A stretch of DNA of 20,194 bases from an uncultured Paenibacillaceae bacterium (GTDB lineage: Bacteria; Bacillota; Bacilli; Aneurinibacillales; Aneurinibacillaceae). The translations under genes were made by a program, and so were the position numbers. Position 1 is the first letter of the stretch; every line of letters begins with the position of its first letter. Positions 1 through 7,381 of the stretch are shown here, piece by piece. The notes under the pieces were generated by a model, which made no database searches, was not told the origin of the DNA, and saw only the letters and a program-made list of their open reading frames with translations. Location of the stretch: contig CALNBV010000032.1 in the NCBI GenBank assembly GCA_937874515.1, positions 1 through 20,194 of the forward strand, read 5' to 3'.

Positions 1-58
1 AGCGGGCATCCACTTTCGCTGCGCCAATACCAAAACTCGCCAAAATCTTGTTAAGCAT
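1..58 (-). CDS. spo0M: Spo0M family sporulation-control protein, N-terminal fragment
   Basis: Only the first 19 codons lie in the window; the rest continues past the left edge. The visible N-terminus reads MLNKILASFGIGAAKVDAR, very close to the start of Bacillus Spo0M (LLASVGIGAAKVDT in B. subtilis, from memory). Spo0M is an arrestin-like cytosolic protein linked to control of sporulation. The ATG (56-58 on the complement) is preceded by a strong AGGAGGAGAG ribosome binding site at about 64-73. The call rests on this short conserved start only, so the family is likely but the rest of the protein is unseen. Confidence 0.7.
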   Translation of the reverse strand, partial: MLNKILASFGIGAAKVDAR

Positions 59-151
59 GCTGTCTCTCCTCCTTTAAATCGGACAACCATTTCAATTTCT
101 ATATGTTAAGATTGTTCCACATTCGCCCTTTTGATTCCTTCCAAATCGTAG

Positions 152-176
152 GTATAAGTTCTCCTTTGACGGGTAT
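152..176 (+). promoter_or_regulatory. Candidate SigB-type promoter of the universal stress gene
   Basis: GTATAA (152-157), a 13-nt spacer and GGGTAT (171-176) fit the Bacillus SigB consensus GTTTAA-N12-15-GGGTAT with one mismatch. It would start transcription about 40 nt before the stress-protein ATG. An overlapping SigA reading, TTGACG (166-171)-N17-TAAACT (189-194), is also possible. General-stress control would suit the product but is inferred. Confidence 0.5.
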
Positions 177-225
177 ACAAATAAAAGGTAAACTAAGCTC
201 ACAAACATTTCCAGGAGGGATTACT

Positions 226-642
226 ATGTATTCTCAAATCATACTTGCTTATGATGGGTCTGAGCACGCAAAAAAGGCTGCCGAACGTGCCTGTGATATT
301 GCTTCAGGAACAGGAGCAAAGATTACCGTAATTACTGCCTACCCCTCCCTCTCATCCATTTTCTTTTTTGATGAGGAAATCTCGAAAGAAGAGATGAAAA
401 ATTATTGGATAGAAAGAGCTTCTGAAGTAAACCCTCTTCTAGAGGAAAAAGGAATTGCCTATGATTTGATTGTTGAAGAAGGGGATCCCCGGGAAATGAT
501 TTTAGAAAAAGCCGGGGAACTCAATGCGGATTTAATCGTTATTGGGTCTAGAGGGTTAAATACATACCAGCGTCTCATGCTGGGAGCTGTAAGCCAGGGA
601 ATAAGTACCCATGCCCGGTGCGATGTGTTAATTGTCAAATAA
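226..642 (+). CDS. Universal stress protein (UspA family)
   Basis: A 138-aa single-domain cytosolic Usp protein. The N-terminus MYSQIILAYDGSEHA is the typical first beta strand plus nucleotide-contacting Asp/Gly. The C-terminal part has GSRG, nine residues, then GAVS, the G-x2-G-x9-G phosphate loop of ATP-binding Usps, followed by the last strand CDVLIVK. Length is normal for the family. I chose the ATG at 226 because CCAGGAGGGA lies just upstream; the frame stays open back to 103, but those 41 extra codons lack a ribosome site and do not look like Usp sequence. It appears to be transcribed alone from a possible SigB promoter. Usp proteins are linked to stress survival; the exact role here is unknown. 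Confidence 0.9.
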   Translation: MYSQIILAYDGSEHAKKAAERACDIASGTGAKITVITAYPSLSSIFFFDEEISKEEMKNYWIERASEVNPLLEEKGIAYDLIVEEGDPREMILEKAGELNADLIVIGSRGLNTYQRLMLGAVSQGISTHARCDVLIVK

Positions 643-676
643 GAAGACAAGGATGTTACATCCAAAATAAGGCAGA

Positions 677-901
677 TTATTTGTTTAAGAATTTACATAT
701 TTTATCGATTAATTGATCCTCAGATAGCCCGGTAATATACCGGTCATTCACCACTGCGAAATGTTTCTTATGCCCAACCCCACAGTAGGATTGGCACCCA
801 ATTTCGATGGTGGCCTGGGGGTCAATTTCTTTTAAGCGGGGAACTAAGGTTTTAATATCGGTGGTTTTACATTCATCACATATACGAAAAATGGTGGCCA
901 T
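677..901 (-). CDS. DUF1450-type small cysteine protein (YuzB-like)
   Basis: A 74-aa soluble protein. It has paired cysteines near the N-terminus (ICDECKTTD) and a GCQSYCGVGHKKHFAVVND segment, matching the pattern of the DUF1450 family (YuzB has GCLGYCGIC followed by FALVNGEYVTG). The C-terminal ITGLSEDQLIDKICKFL matches the family's end helix. No function is established; the Cys pattern suggests metal or Fe-S binding, which is inference. I placed the start at the ATG at 901, with AAAGGA eight bases upstream. The in-frame ATG at 940 would fall inside the likely promoter and has no ribosome site. Confidence 0.75.
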   Translation of the reverse strand: MATIFRICDECKTTDIKTLVPRLKEIDPQATIEIGCQSYCGVGHKKHFAVVNDRYITGLSEDQLIDKICKFLNK

Positions 902-935
902 AATTCTTGTCCTTTCCTTTTCCAAATCTGTGATT

Positions 936-944
936 ATCATAGCA
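936..944 (-). promoter_or_regulatory. Extended -10 promoter element for the DUF1450 gene
   Basis: On the complement, TGCTATGAT forms an extended -10 (TG-n-TATGAT) about 35 nt before the ATG at 901. No good -35 hexamer is present at 17 nt, as is common for extended -10 promoters. Confidence 0.4.
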
Positions 945-1000
945 CAAAGAGGATGATTTTAGTATCAAATCGTGCTTTTAGTCTCGCCGAACAGAGAAGT

Positions 1001-1039
1001 AAAAAAGCAATCGAACCAATGGTTCAATTGCTTTTTTTT
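1001..1039. terminator. Bidirectional Rho-independent terminator
   Basis: An A-rich tract, then the stem AGCAATCGAACC / GGTTCAATTGCT (one mismatch) with a two-base loop, then eight Ts. It lies immediately downstream of the minus-strand gene ending at 1044 and has a T-run on the plus strand and an A-run (T-run on the complement) on the other side. It mainly serves the minus-strand gene. Confidence 0.75.
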
Positions 1040-1043
1040 GGGT

Positions 1044-1316
1044 CTAATAATCTTTGCGGTAGCTTACATCTTTTGTAGGGTGCATAAACCTTTCTTTATT
1101 AGAAAGCTTCCCCTCTTTAAGAAGTTCCTGGTTCTCCCGTGTGTTCCAGCCAATATCATTGGTTGGATGTACCCATTGGTCCCCAGACATAATGGCAGGG
1201 TCGGTGTCTTTGTTCCAGTTGTTTAATGGAGAATTCGGTGAATCATAGAAATGATCTCCTATTACAACTCCGGATTGGTTCACAAAGGGCTCCTTTTTAC
1301 TCTTTTTATCCTTCAT
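1044..1316 (-). CDS. Small hydrophilic protein, DUF3905-like
   Basis: A 90-aa soluble protein, rich in Asn, Asp, Pro and Trp. Its core holds GVVIGDHFYDSPNSPLNNW, DPAIMSGDQWVHPTNDIGW and a closing FMHPTKDVSY. From memory this resembles the small Bacillus family DUF3905; I could not verify it. HPTND and HPTKD look like a short internal repeat. The start at the ATG at 1316 is supported by AAGGAG eight bases upstream; that Shine-Dalgarno lies in the same open frame, so a longer product from 1409 is possible but unlikely. It diverges from the asparagine synthetase gene and ends at a strong terminator. Function unknown. Confidence 0.65.
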   Translation of the reverse strand: MKDKKSKKEPFVNQSGVVIGDHFYDSPNSPLNNWNKDTDPAIMSGDQWVHPTNDIGWNTRENQELLKEGKLSNKERFMHPTKDVSYRKDY

Positions 1317-1455
1317 CCCAACTTCTCCTTCCATTTGCCTGCCCTTATTTTTTACCCTGAAAAGATAATTATGTGACGATACCATCATCAAAAAAATGGG
1401 TATCCGCATATCATGGTAATTAGAATGAATTTTTTATGGCCGGAGGGATGTAAAA

Positions 1456-3303
1456 ATGTGTGGAATAGCAGGATGGATTGACTGGGAAGAAAATGTATCG
1501 TTACAGGAACAAACAATGAAAAATATGGCGAACAGCTTAATTCCCCGTGGCCCAGATGCAGAAGGGCTTTGGCTCTCTTCCCATGCCGCTTTTGCCCATA
1601 GACGGCTTATTGTTGTGGATCCTGCAGGTGGAGTTCAACCCATGTTGCGTAAACGAGGAAATGAAACCTATGTCATGGTGTATAACGGTGAGTTATATAA
1701 TACCAACGATTTGCGCAGTGAATTAGAGGCAAAAGGGCATCGTTTTGAAAGTACTTCCGATACAGAAGTCCTTCTTGTTTCTTACATTGAATGGGGAAAA
1801 GAGTGTGTTAATTATTTAAATGGAATTTTTGCCTTTGGGATTTGGCGGGAGGAAAAGAAGGATTTATTTATGGCCCGTGACCGCATGGGGGTAAAACCTC
1901 TTTTCTTTACAGCACAAGAAAGTCGAATCATCTTTGGTTCTGAAATAAAAGCATTATTAGCCCATCCTGATGTGATGCCGGTAATTAAAACGGAGGGATT
2001 AGCGGAGATTTTTGCCCTGGGTCCAGGAAGAACACCAGGAAAGGGCGTTTTTCACGGCATTGAAGAACTGTTGCCGGGCCATTGCCTTTATTTCTCCCAG
2101 AATGGATGGAAAACCTATCCTTATTGGTCCTTGAAAAGCAAACCCCATGAAGACGATTTAGATACCACCATTGCTACCATAAAGGAATTAGTGGTAGATA
2201 GCATTAAACGGCAATTAGTCGCCGACGTTCCCGTGGCAACTTTTCTTTCCGGCGGTTTAGATTCCAGTGCCATTACAGGGGTCGCAGCTAACACTTTTGC
2301 AGAAGAAGGAAAAGGGCCCCTTCATACCTTCTCCGTGGATTATGTAGATAACGATGTGCATTTTCGTCCTAATGAATTTCAACCCAACCCAGACGCCCCC
2401 TTTGTGAAAGTCATGTCTGATGCTTTTCAAACGATCCATCATGGCTATTTCTTCGATACGCCCCAGCTGTTTGACTCCTTAAGAATAGCCACCCAGGCCA
2501 GGGATTTGCCAGGCATGACCGATGTGGATAGTTCCCTTTATCTTTTTTGTAAAGAAATAAAAAAATTGGCCACAGTAACCCTATCCGGGGAATGTGCTGA
2601 TGAAGTGTTTGGAGGATATCCCTGGTTCCATCGCAAAGAATCTCTAGAAGCCACAACATTCCCGTGGACGAGAAACGTAAAAGACCGGATTCAATTTTAC
2701 TCTGGCGAGTTATTAGAGGCGATCAAACCTGAGGAATATGTGGGGCAACGATATAAAGAGGCCCTGGAAGAAGTAGACCGATTGCCAGGGGAAACTGAAC
2801 AAGATGCACGAATCCGGGAAATTTTCTACCTGAATTTAACTCGATGGATGCCTGTTTTATTAGACCGAAAAGACCGAATGAGTATGGCTGTAGGGTTAGA
2901 AGTCCGCGTCCCTTTTTGTGACCACCGTATTGTAGAATACATGTGGAATGTTCCCTGGTCCATGAAAACCTACAGTGGAAGAGAGAAGGGCATTTTACGA
3001 CATGCTTTACGGGGAATTCTGCCTGATGAAATTATCACCCGGAAAAAAAGTCCCTATCCTAAAACCCATAATCCTTCTTATTTAGCTTCTGTGCGAGAAG
3101 GAGTACTGGATATCTTATCTGATGCCAATTCACCTGTATTGCCCTTTTTCGACCAAAAAGCACTCCGTTCTTTTGCAGAACGAAAAGATCTTCGTGACCT
3201 GCATATGCCCTGGTTTGGCCAGTTGATGAATGTCCCTCAATTTTTTGCCTATGTGATTCAAGTGAACCAATGGTTGAAAGACTATCACATTCGTATTGTT
3301 TAA
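1456..3303 (+). CDS. asnB: Asparagine synthase, glutamine-hydrolysing (AsnO/YisO type)
   Basis: A 615-aa cytosolic enzyme making asparagine from aspartate, glutamine and ATP. Cys2 after the initiator Met is the glutaminase nucleophile. The class II amidotransferase domain covers about residues 2-210, with RGPD and YNGELYN. The synthetase domain follows, with the ATP pyrophosphatase loop SGGLDSS at 265-271 and SGECADE at 377-383. Length and sequence are closest to B. subtilis AsnO (YisO, 614 aa), the paralogue tied to sporulation, for example in the shared KKSPYPKTH motif near the C-terminus. The ribosome site GGAGG lies nine bases before the ATG. It stands alone between a divergent small gene and a strong terminator. 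asnB is the general symbol; asnO would be the more precise orthologue name. Confidence 0.95.
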   Translation: MCGIAGWIDWEENVSLQEQTMKNMANSLIPRGPDAEGLWLSSHAAFAHRRLIVVDPAGGVQPMLRKRGNETYVMVYNGELYNTNDLRSELEAKGHRFESTSDTEVLLVSYIEWGKECVNYLNGIFAFGIWREEKKDLFMARDRMGVKPLFFTAQESRIIFGSEIKALLAHPDVMPVIKTEGLAEIFALGPGRTPGKGVFHGIEELLPGHCLYFSQNGWKTYPYWSLKSKPHEDDLDTTIATIKELVVDSIKRQLVADVPVATFLSGGLDSSAITGVAANTFAEEGKGPLHTFSVDYVDNDVHFRPNEFQPNPDAPFVKVMSDAFQTIHHGYFFDTPQLFDSLRIATQARDLPGMTDVDSSLYLFCKEIKKLATVTLSGECADEVFGGYPWFHRKESLEATTFPWTRNVKDRIQFYSGELLEAIKPEEYVGQRYKEALEEVDRLPGETEQDARIREIFYLNLTRWMPVLLDRKDRMSMAVGLEVRVPFCDHRIVEYMWNVPWSMKTYSGREKGILRHALRGILPDEIITRKKSPYPKTHNPSYLASVREGVLDILSDANSPVLPFFDQKALRSFAERKDLRDLHMPWFGQLMNVPQFFAYVIQVNQWLKDYHIRIV

Positions 3304-3315
3304 TAAGGCTTGTCG

Positions 3316-3360
3316 AAAAAGGCCGCAGTTTTTCGTACAAATTGCGGTTTTTCTTCTTTT
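3316..3360 (+). terminator. Rho-independent terminator of asnB
   Basis: Nine-pair stem CCGCAGTTT (3323-3331) / AAATTGCGG (3339-3347), with one G-T pair and a seven-base loop, followed by TTTTTCTTCTTTTTTT. It begins about 20 nt after the asnB stop. Confidence 0.85.
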
Positions 3361-3483
3361 TTTATACTAATGTGAATTTTTTCATTTTCTTGTAGGATTT
3401 TCGAATTCATGAGTTGAATTGATAATGAATACGTATGTCTTTTCTACTAGTTTGTAAAAATTACAGAAAAGAGGGTGTTTTGA

Positions 3484-3984
3484 GTGGAGCCTCAGTACCA
3501 GGAGTGTACGAAACACCATCGTTTCAACGAATGTTCAAATCAAATAGACAAAATTGAAGAGGGCGGGGGAAAGATTTTGGCAGTAAAACGGGCCAAAAAC
3601 AGGGAACTTGTCCTTATATACAGATCCTCTCAATTAATAGATGCCGATCCTGATATTTACGCCTACGTCTTTCCACAAGAACCCAACACAAAACCATTAC
3701 AACTAGCTGTTTACGTATTCTATGAAGTTGAGAAAAAGGAATTCTTTATTGCAGATATCCATATCCATTTTAAAGATTACAACAAAGGATACGGATCACT
3801 TCTCATGGAGCAGTTATTGCAAATTGCGAAAAAAGAGAATATCAAAGTCATTACTGGCAATATCTCCAGCATTGATTGGAACCATTTTGAACGGATCCGC
3901 CACTTTTACCAGAAATATGGTTTTAGTGTGGAATTGGATTATAAAAAGAGATTAGGAAAGATTAAAAGGTTGTTCTCTTTCTAA
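3484..3984 (+). CDS. GNAT family N-acetyltransferase
   Basis: A 166-aa soluble protein of the GNAT fold. The acetyl-CoA pyrophosphate loop is recognisable as NKGYGS at residues 100-105, followed by the helix LLMEQLLQIAKKENI. The family's C-terminal motif appears as HFYQKYGFSVELDY. The substrate cannot be read from sequence. The start is a GTG with GAGGG eight bases upstream. The first 40 residues, Cys- and His-containing, look like a private extension. The 3' end overlaps the end of convergent ecsB by 23 bp, with no terminator for either gene. Confidence 0.8.
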   Translation: MEPQYQECTKHHRFNECSNQIDKIEEGGGKILAVKRAKNRELVLIYRSSQLIDADPDIYAYVFPQEPNTKPLQLAVYVFYEVEKKEFFIADIHIHFKDYNKGYGSLLMEQLLQIAKKENIKVITGNISSIDWNHFERIRHFYQKYGFSVELDYKKRLGKIKRLFSF

Positions 3985-5158
3985 GATACACAACCATAAT
4001 CAAAGCCAGAAGAATAGCAACCACTGGCAAATAAACGGATTGGAACGTTACGAATAAAGGAACGGCCAAAAGAACAGAGACTACACCAAGTACCCACAGA
4101 TTCACTCTTTTAATGGCTTCTATTCTTTGTCTTGCATCCACGGGGTAAAGGAAAAACCAGAACACATGGGCATGAATTTGCCGCAGTGCAATCAATTGAA
4201 CCCCTACCAAATAAAGAAAGATGCCATACGCTGTTCCTTTACCCAAATCCCCAGGAATGAAAATGATGACTGCCAACCCCAGGATGGCCATCCGCAAAAT
4301 AATCCCAGACAGATCAGAACGAATAAAGGATTTTAAAATAAGGTACGTATAGGTGTTTTCTTGTGAGAAGGATAACCTGTTGGTGATTCCAGATAACCAG
4401 GACCTGCGATGGACAGATACACTGACCCCGGGCACATCGATAAATCCATTCATAAAACGATAAAAACGGGACATAGCCTTTTTTTCTTCCTGTATCAAAT
4501 CATCCCAACGCAATAGGCGTTTGCCGAAGATGGACCGATAGTATCCCAAACTAACGAAAAGAAGGGCCACGATGGCACCGGCCAAAACGAAATTCATCCC
4601 CCAGGAGAAATAAAAATAAAGAATGGGGACAAGAACCAGCATCCTGATTACTTTATGAAACACTTTCATTCCACGATGATCTATTTTCAGTTCCTGCCAT
4701 ACTGCCAGGATGTTTGCGACTTTTAAGACAATGAGGGTGAAGATTACCTGTAAAAAAGGCAATGTATCTTCCCCCATACAATGGCGATACAATGGCCAGG
4801 CAAGCAAAAGAAGAAGAAAAAGAATTATGGATTGAACAATTGCGCTATACCCAATAGCCCCCTTAAAGTAAGGACCCATGTCCTTTTCCGCTGGCAAAAC
4901 GAAAACTCGATCCCCCTCTTTTATGAAGGTGCGGATTTTACCACTGGCTATAAGAAATGCAAACAAAATTGCCATTCCCCATTCCACGGGAAGGTCTGGA
5001 GGAATGCTTTGCAAAAGCTGGTTGTAATAAATAGCGCCACCGATAAAGGCAAAAATCAGAAAGGCAATAGACCCACTATTGGCAATGTAACGGGAGTAAC
5101 CCGCTGCTTCTTTAGCAAATGAGGCAAGTCTTCTCTTCCAAAGGATTCTTACATCCAC
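3962..5158 (-). CDS. ecsB: ABC transporter permease EcsB
   Basis: A 398-aa polytopic membrane protein, close to the 408 aa of B. subtilis EcsB, and the membrane partner of EcsA. Hydrophobic segments are visible around residues 30-48, 60-72, 100-125, 135-150, 170-210, 290-330 and 350-395. Between the second and third lies FIKEGDRVFVLPAE, a conserved EcsB-type cytoplasmic segment. Ecs mutants in Bacillus affect secretion, sporulation, competence and regulated proteolysis; the transported molecule is not established. The start is a GTG whose G overlaps the TAG stop of ecsA, with GGGGAGG about ten bases upstream inside ecsA. ecsC, which follows in B. subtilis, is absent. Confidence 0.88.
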   Translation of the reverse strand: MDVRILWKRRLASFAKEAAGYSRYIANSGSIAFLIFAFIGGAIYYNQLLQSIPPDLPVEWGMAILFAFLIASGKIRTFIKEGDRVFVLPAEKDMGPYFKGAIGYSAIVQSIILFLLLLLAWPLYRHCMGEDTLPFLQVIFTLIVLKVANILAVWQELKIDHRGMKVFHKVIRMLVLVPILYFYFSWGMNFVLAGAIVALLFVSLGYYRSIFGKRLLRWDDLIQEEKKAMSRFYRFMNGFIDVPGVSVSVHRRSWLSGITNRLSFSQENTYTYLILKSFIRSDLSGIILRMAILGLAVIIFIPGDLGKGTAYGIFLYLVGVQLIALRQIHAHVFWFFLYPVDARQRIEAIKRVNLWVLGVVSVLLAVPLFVTFQSVYLPVVAILLALIMVVYLRKRTTF

Positions 5159-5901
5159 TATTTGTTCGCCTCCCCGGTGAGATGATAAAAAACATCATCT
5201 AACAATGCGCCAGGCATACCGGCCTGATTGCGAATCTCATCCAGGGATCCTGTTGCGATAATACGACCACGATGGAGAATAATAAACCGATTACAATATC
5301 TCTCCAAGGTAGATAAAATGTGAGAACTGATTAAAATGCCTGCACCTTCATTTTTCCTTTCCACCATTAAATCTAGTAAAGAACGGATTCCCACAGGATC
5401 TAAACCAACAAAAGGCTCATCCACGATATATAACGCAGGTTCTACGAGGAAGGCATTAATAATCATTAATTTTTGCCTCATCCCTTTTGAAAGATGGGCC
5501 GGAAACATTTTCTTTCTTTCCTCCATATTGAATTGGACAAGCAATCGCTCAACTCGGTCTTCATAGACTTCTTTGGATATGCCATAGGCCATGGCTGTTA
5601 ATTCTAAATGTTCCTGAAGAGTTAAATCTTCGTAAAAAAGGGGGGTCTCTGGTACATAAGAAAAGGCGGACCGATAATGGCCGGGGGACTCCTGCAATGT
5701 TTTATTATGTATGGTGATGGTTCCCTGGGTTGGTTCTAATAACCCAAGAATATGCTTGATTGTTGTACTCTTTCCTGCCCCATTAAGCCCAATAAGCCCA
5801 ACCATTTCACCCGGTGCGACAGAAAAGTGTAAGTCATGTAAAACGGGGTGTTTTTTAAAATAACCGCCACTAAGTTGATGAACCTGCAATATTGATTCCA
5901 T
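5158..5901 (-). CDS. ecsA: ABC transporter ATP-binding protein EcsA
   Basis: A 247-aa ATPase, the same length as B. subtilis EcsA, which energises EcsB at the inner face of the membrane. Walker A is GLNGAGKST (38-46), the signature is the family-specific LSKGM (137-141) instead of LSGGQ, Walker B ends in YIVDEP (158-163), and the switch His is H194. The stretches SYVPETPLFYEDLTLQEHLE and ELTAMAYGISK-like are close to EcsA. The ATG at 5901 has AAGGAG six bases upstream. It forms a two-gene operon with ecsB, coupled by a one-base overlap. A second EcsA-type ATPase lies at 18986. Confidence 0.92.
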   Translation of the reverse strand: MESILQVHQLSGGYFKKHPVLHDLHFSVAPGEMVGLIGLNGAGKSTTIKHILGLLEPTQGTITIHNKTLQESPGHYRSAFSYVPETPLFYEDLTLQEHLELTAMAYGISKEVYEDRVERLLVQFNMEERKKMFPAHLSKGMRQKLMIINAFLVEPALYIVDEPFVGLDPVGIRSLLDLMVERKNEGAGILISSHILSTLERYCNRFIILHRGRIIATGSLDEIRNQAGMPGALLDDVFYHLTGEANK

Positions 5902-5946
5902 GTGATCTCCTTGTAAAATAATGGATTGTAATTTGCATTTGCTTCC

Positions 5947-5955
5947 ATTATATCA
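5947..5955 (-). promoter_or_regulatory. Extended -10 promoter element of ecsAB
   Basis: On the complement TGATATAAT is a perfect extended -10 (TG-n-TATAAT), about 45 nt upstream of the ecsA start codon. No good -35 is found 17 nt further upstream. Confidence 0.5.
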
Positions 5956-5991
5956 AAAGGACAGGACCGGGGCGAAGGACGACTGTTTTTT

Positions 5992-6303
5992 CTATCCTGT
6001 ATGCACGTAGTCTTGTTTGCCTTTCCAGAAACGTTTTACCCCAATCTGTAACTTTTTCTCGGACACCGATTTTTTCATTTGTTGTTCCTCCCTCACTTTT
6101 TTATTTACATATACTTTCTGTTGCACCTTTTCTCTGAACTGGCTACTTCGTTTCCATGCCTTAAGATTGATCACTTTCTGTGCTCTTTCCTGCGCCAGTT
6201 GCAACTGCCTTTCATGATTTAACTTCCTGTCCTGTTGATAAGACTTCAAGGTACTGACTACTCCATTGATAAAATATTTGAATTTTCTGAAATTGTTTCC
6301 CAT
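5992..6303 (-). CDS. Small, highly basic hypothetical protein
   Basis: A 103-aa protein I do not recognise. It is dominated by Lys, Arg and Gln (for example RKLNHERQLQLAQERAQK and VNKKVREEQQMKKSVSEKK), with almost no proline, so it should be largely helical and could form coiled coils or bind nucleic acid or a polyanionic surface; that is inference. A short hydrophobic patch (FKYFINGVVSTL) lies near the N-terminus. There is no signal peptide. I chose the ATG at 6303 because GGAGGAGG lies nine bases upstream; the frame is open to 6390, but the extra codons run through the promoter region. Confidence 0.65.
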   Translation of the reverse strand: MGNNFRKFKYFINGVVSTLKSYQQDRKLNHERQLQLAQERAQKVINLKAWKRSSQFREKVQQKVYVNKKVREEQQMKKSVSEKKLQIGVKRFWKGKQDYVHTG

Positions 6304-6322
6304 TGGTAATTTCCTCCTCCGA

Positions 6323-6366
6323 TTTGGTTGTAACCAAAGTATAGAATAAACAATCCCAAATGTGTA
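6323..6366 (-). promoter_or_regulatory. Candidate promoter with inverted repeat at the start site
   Basis: On the complement, TACACA-N17-TATACT (-10 at 6338-6343) could drive the small basic gene. Directly downstream lies a 7-bp inverted repeat, TTTGGTT-GT-AACCAAA (6323-6338), overlapping the expected transcription start and just before the ribosome site. It could be an operator or a 5' mRNA hairpin. No regulator can be named. Confidence 0.35.
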
Positions 6367-6528
6367 GCTAAATCGTCTGACAATTCTCACTACGGAAATG
6401 GTGCTTACTTTGTAGAATCCGTGGCAAAAAGTAGAGATTTTGTATTCAAGGGTGTAAAGGTGTCATGAGATTGGCCCAAACGTGGCATGATATCAATAGA
6501 AAATGGGAGAAAAATGAGGAATGTTTTT

Positions 6529-7362
6529 ATGCATACCCTAAAAAATAATCGAGTTTTTCTATTTGTCAAAGATATGATCGTCCATTTTATCCATGATGAT
6601 GTGACTAGTCTGTCTGCACAACTGGCCTATTATATGCTTCTGTCCATTTTTCCCTTCTTTATTTTTCTTGTAACCCTGCTTGGTTTTTTGCCCATATCCA
6701 CGGAAGGGGTACTGGATGTCCTTGAAGTATTGATGCCTGGAAGTGTAACAGACTTGCTTATTTCAACTCTGGAACAATTATTAAATACAAAAAGAAGCGG
6801 CCTTCTTGTTATTTCTCTGATTGGTACGCTTTGGGCGGCTTCCAGTGCATTAAATGCCGTAATATATGCCCTAAATAAAGCTTATGATGTGCCCCAGGAA
6901 CGATCCTGGTTATTTAGTCGCTTCCTGTCTATTGTTTTTACCGTAGGAATGGTACTGGCCATTTTAATCACCTTGATTTTCCCTGTGTTCGGAACCTTAC
7001 TGGAGAAAATTTTCATTCAGTTGTTTGGGGTTTCAGATACTTTTCTTTTCATCTGGTCCATTTTGCGCTGGGCAATCAGTTTTATCTATTTAGTTTTTCT
7101 ATTTACACTGCTGTATTATTTTGCACCTAACCGAAAGGTGGCCTTAAAACACATCCTTGTGGGGGCAAATGTTGCTGCCATTGGCTGGATCGTTGTATCT
7201 TTTGGTTTCTCTTATTACATTACAAACTTTAAAAATTATTCCTTAACTTACGGCAGCCTGGGCGGTGTCATTATCCTAATGGTGTGGTTCTATCTGTCCG
7301 GAATGATTGTCATTGTAGGGGGCCAATTAAATGCCCAGCTAGAACGAACAAAGACGCCTTGA
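6529..7362 (+). CDS. YihY/BrkB family integral membrane protein
   Basis: A protein of about 277 aa with around six hydrophobic helices, of the YihY/BrkB family once misnamed RNase BN. Family features include LSAQLAYYMLLSIFPFFIFL near the N-terminus, a central SALNAVIYALNKAYDV, a YYFAPNRKV segment, and the closing YGSLGGVIILMVWFYLSG. The role of the family is not established. The start is uncertain: ATG 6529 has GAGG nine bases upstream, which I prefer; ATG 6514 has GGGAG only four bases away; ATG 6487 has no site. The last codons form the left arm of a terminator-like hairpin. It is monocistronic and convergent with the DUF423 gene. Confidence 0.88.
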   Translation: MHTLKNNRVFLFVKDMIVHFIHDDVTSLSAQLAYYMLLSIFPFFIFLVTLLGFLPISTEGVLDVLEVLMPGSVTDLLISTLEQLLNTKRSGLLVISLIGTLWAASSALNAVIYALNKAYDVPQERSWLFSRFLSIVFTVGMVLAILITLIFPVFGTLLEKIFIQLFGVSDTFLFIWSILRWAISFIYLVFLFTLLYYFAPNRKVALKHILVGANVAAIGWIVVSFGFSYYITNFKNYSLTYGSLGGVIILMVWFYLSGMIVIVGGQLNAQLERTKTP

Positions 7363-7377
7363 ATGAAAGGCGTCTTT
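7350..7377. terminator. Hairpin terminator between convergent genes
   Basis: Perfect 11-bp inverted repeat AAAGACGCCTT / AAGGCGTCTTT with a six-base loop. The yihY-type stop codon sits at the loop edge, so the left arm is coding. T-tracts are short on both sides, so efficiency is uncertain; it probably serves both convergent genes. Confidence 0.6.
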
Positions 7378-7381
7378 GGGA

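Noticed and set aside
59..151. SigH promoter for spo0M on the minus strand
   Set aside because: Searched because Spo0M is SigH-linked in B. subtilis, but no good match to both elements was found in the available sequence.
651..663. Small hairpin GGATG-TTA-CATCC after the universal stress gene
   Set aside because: Only five pairs and no T-run on either strand, so not a convincing terminator.
4127..5122. Plus-strand open frames inside ecsB
   Set aside because: Shadows of the ecsB coding sequence: low-complexity, no ribosome sites, no recognisable domains.
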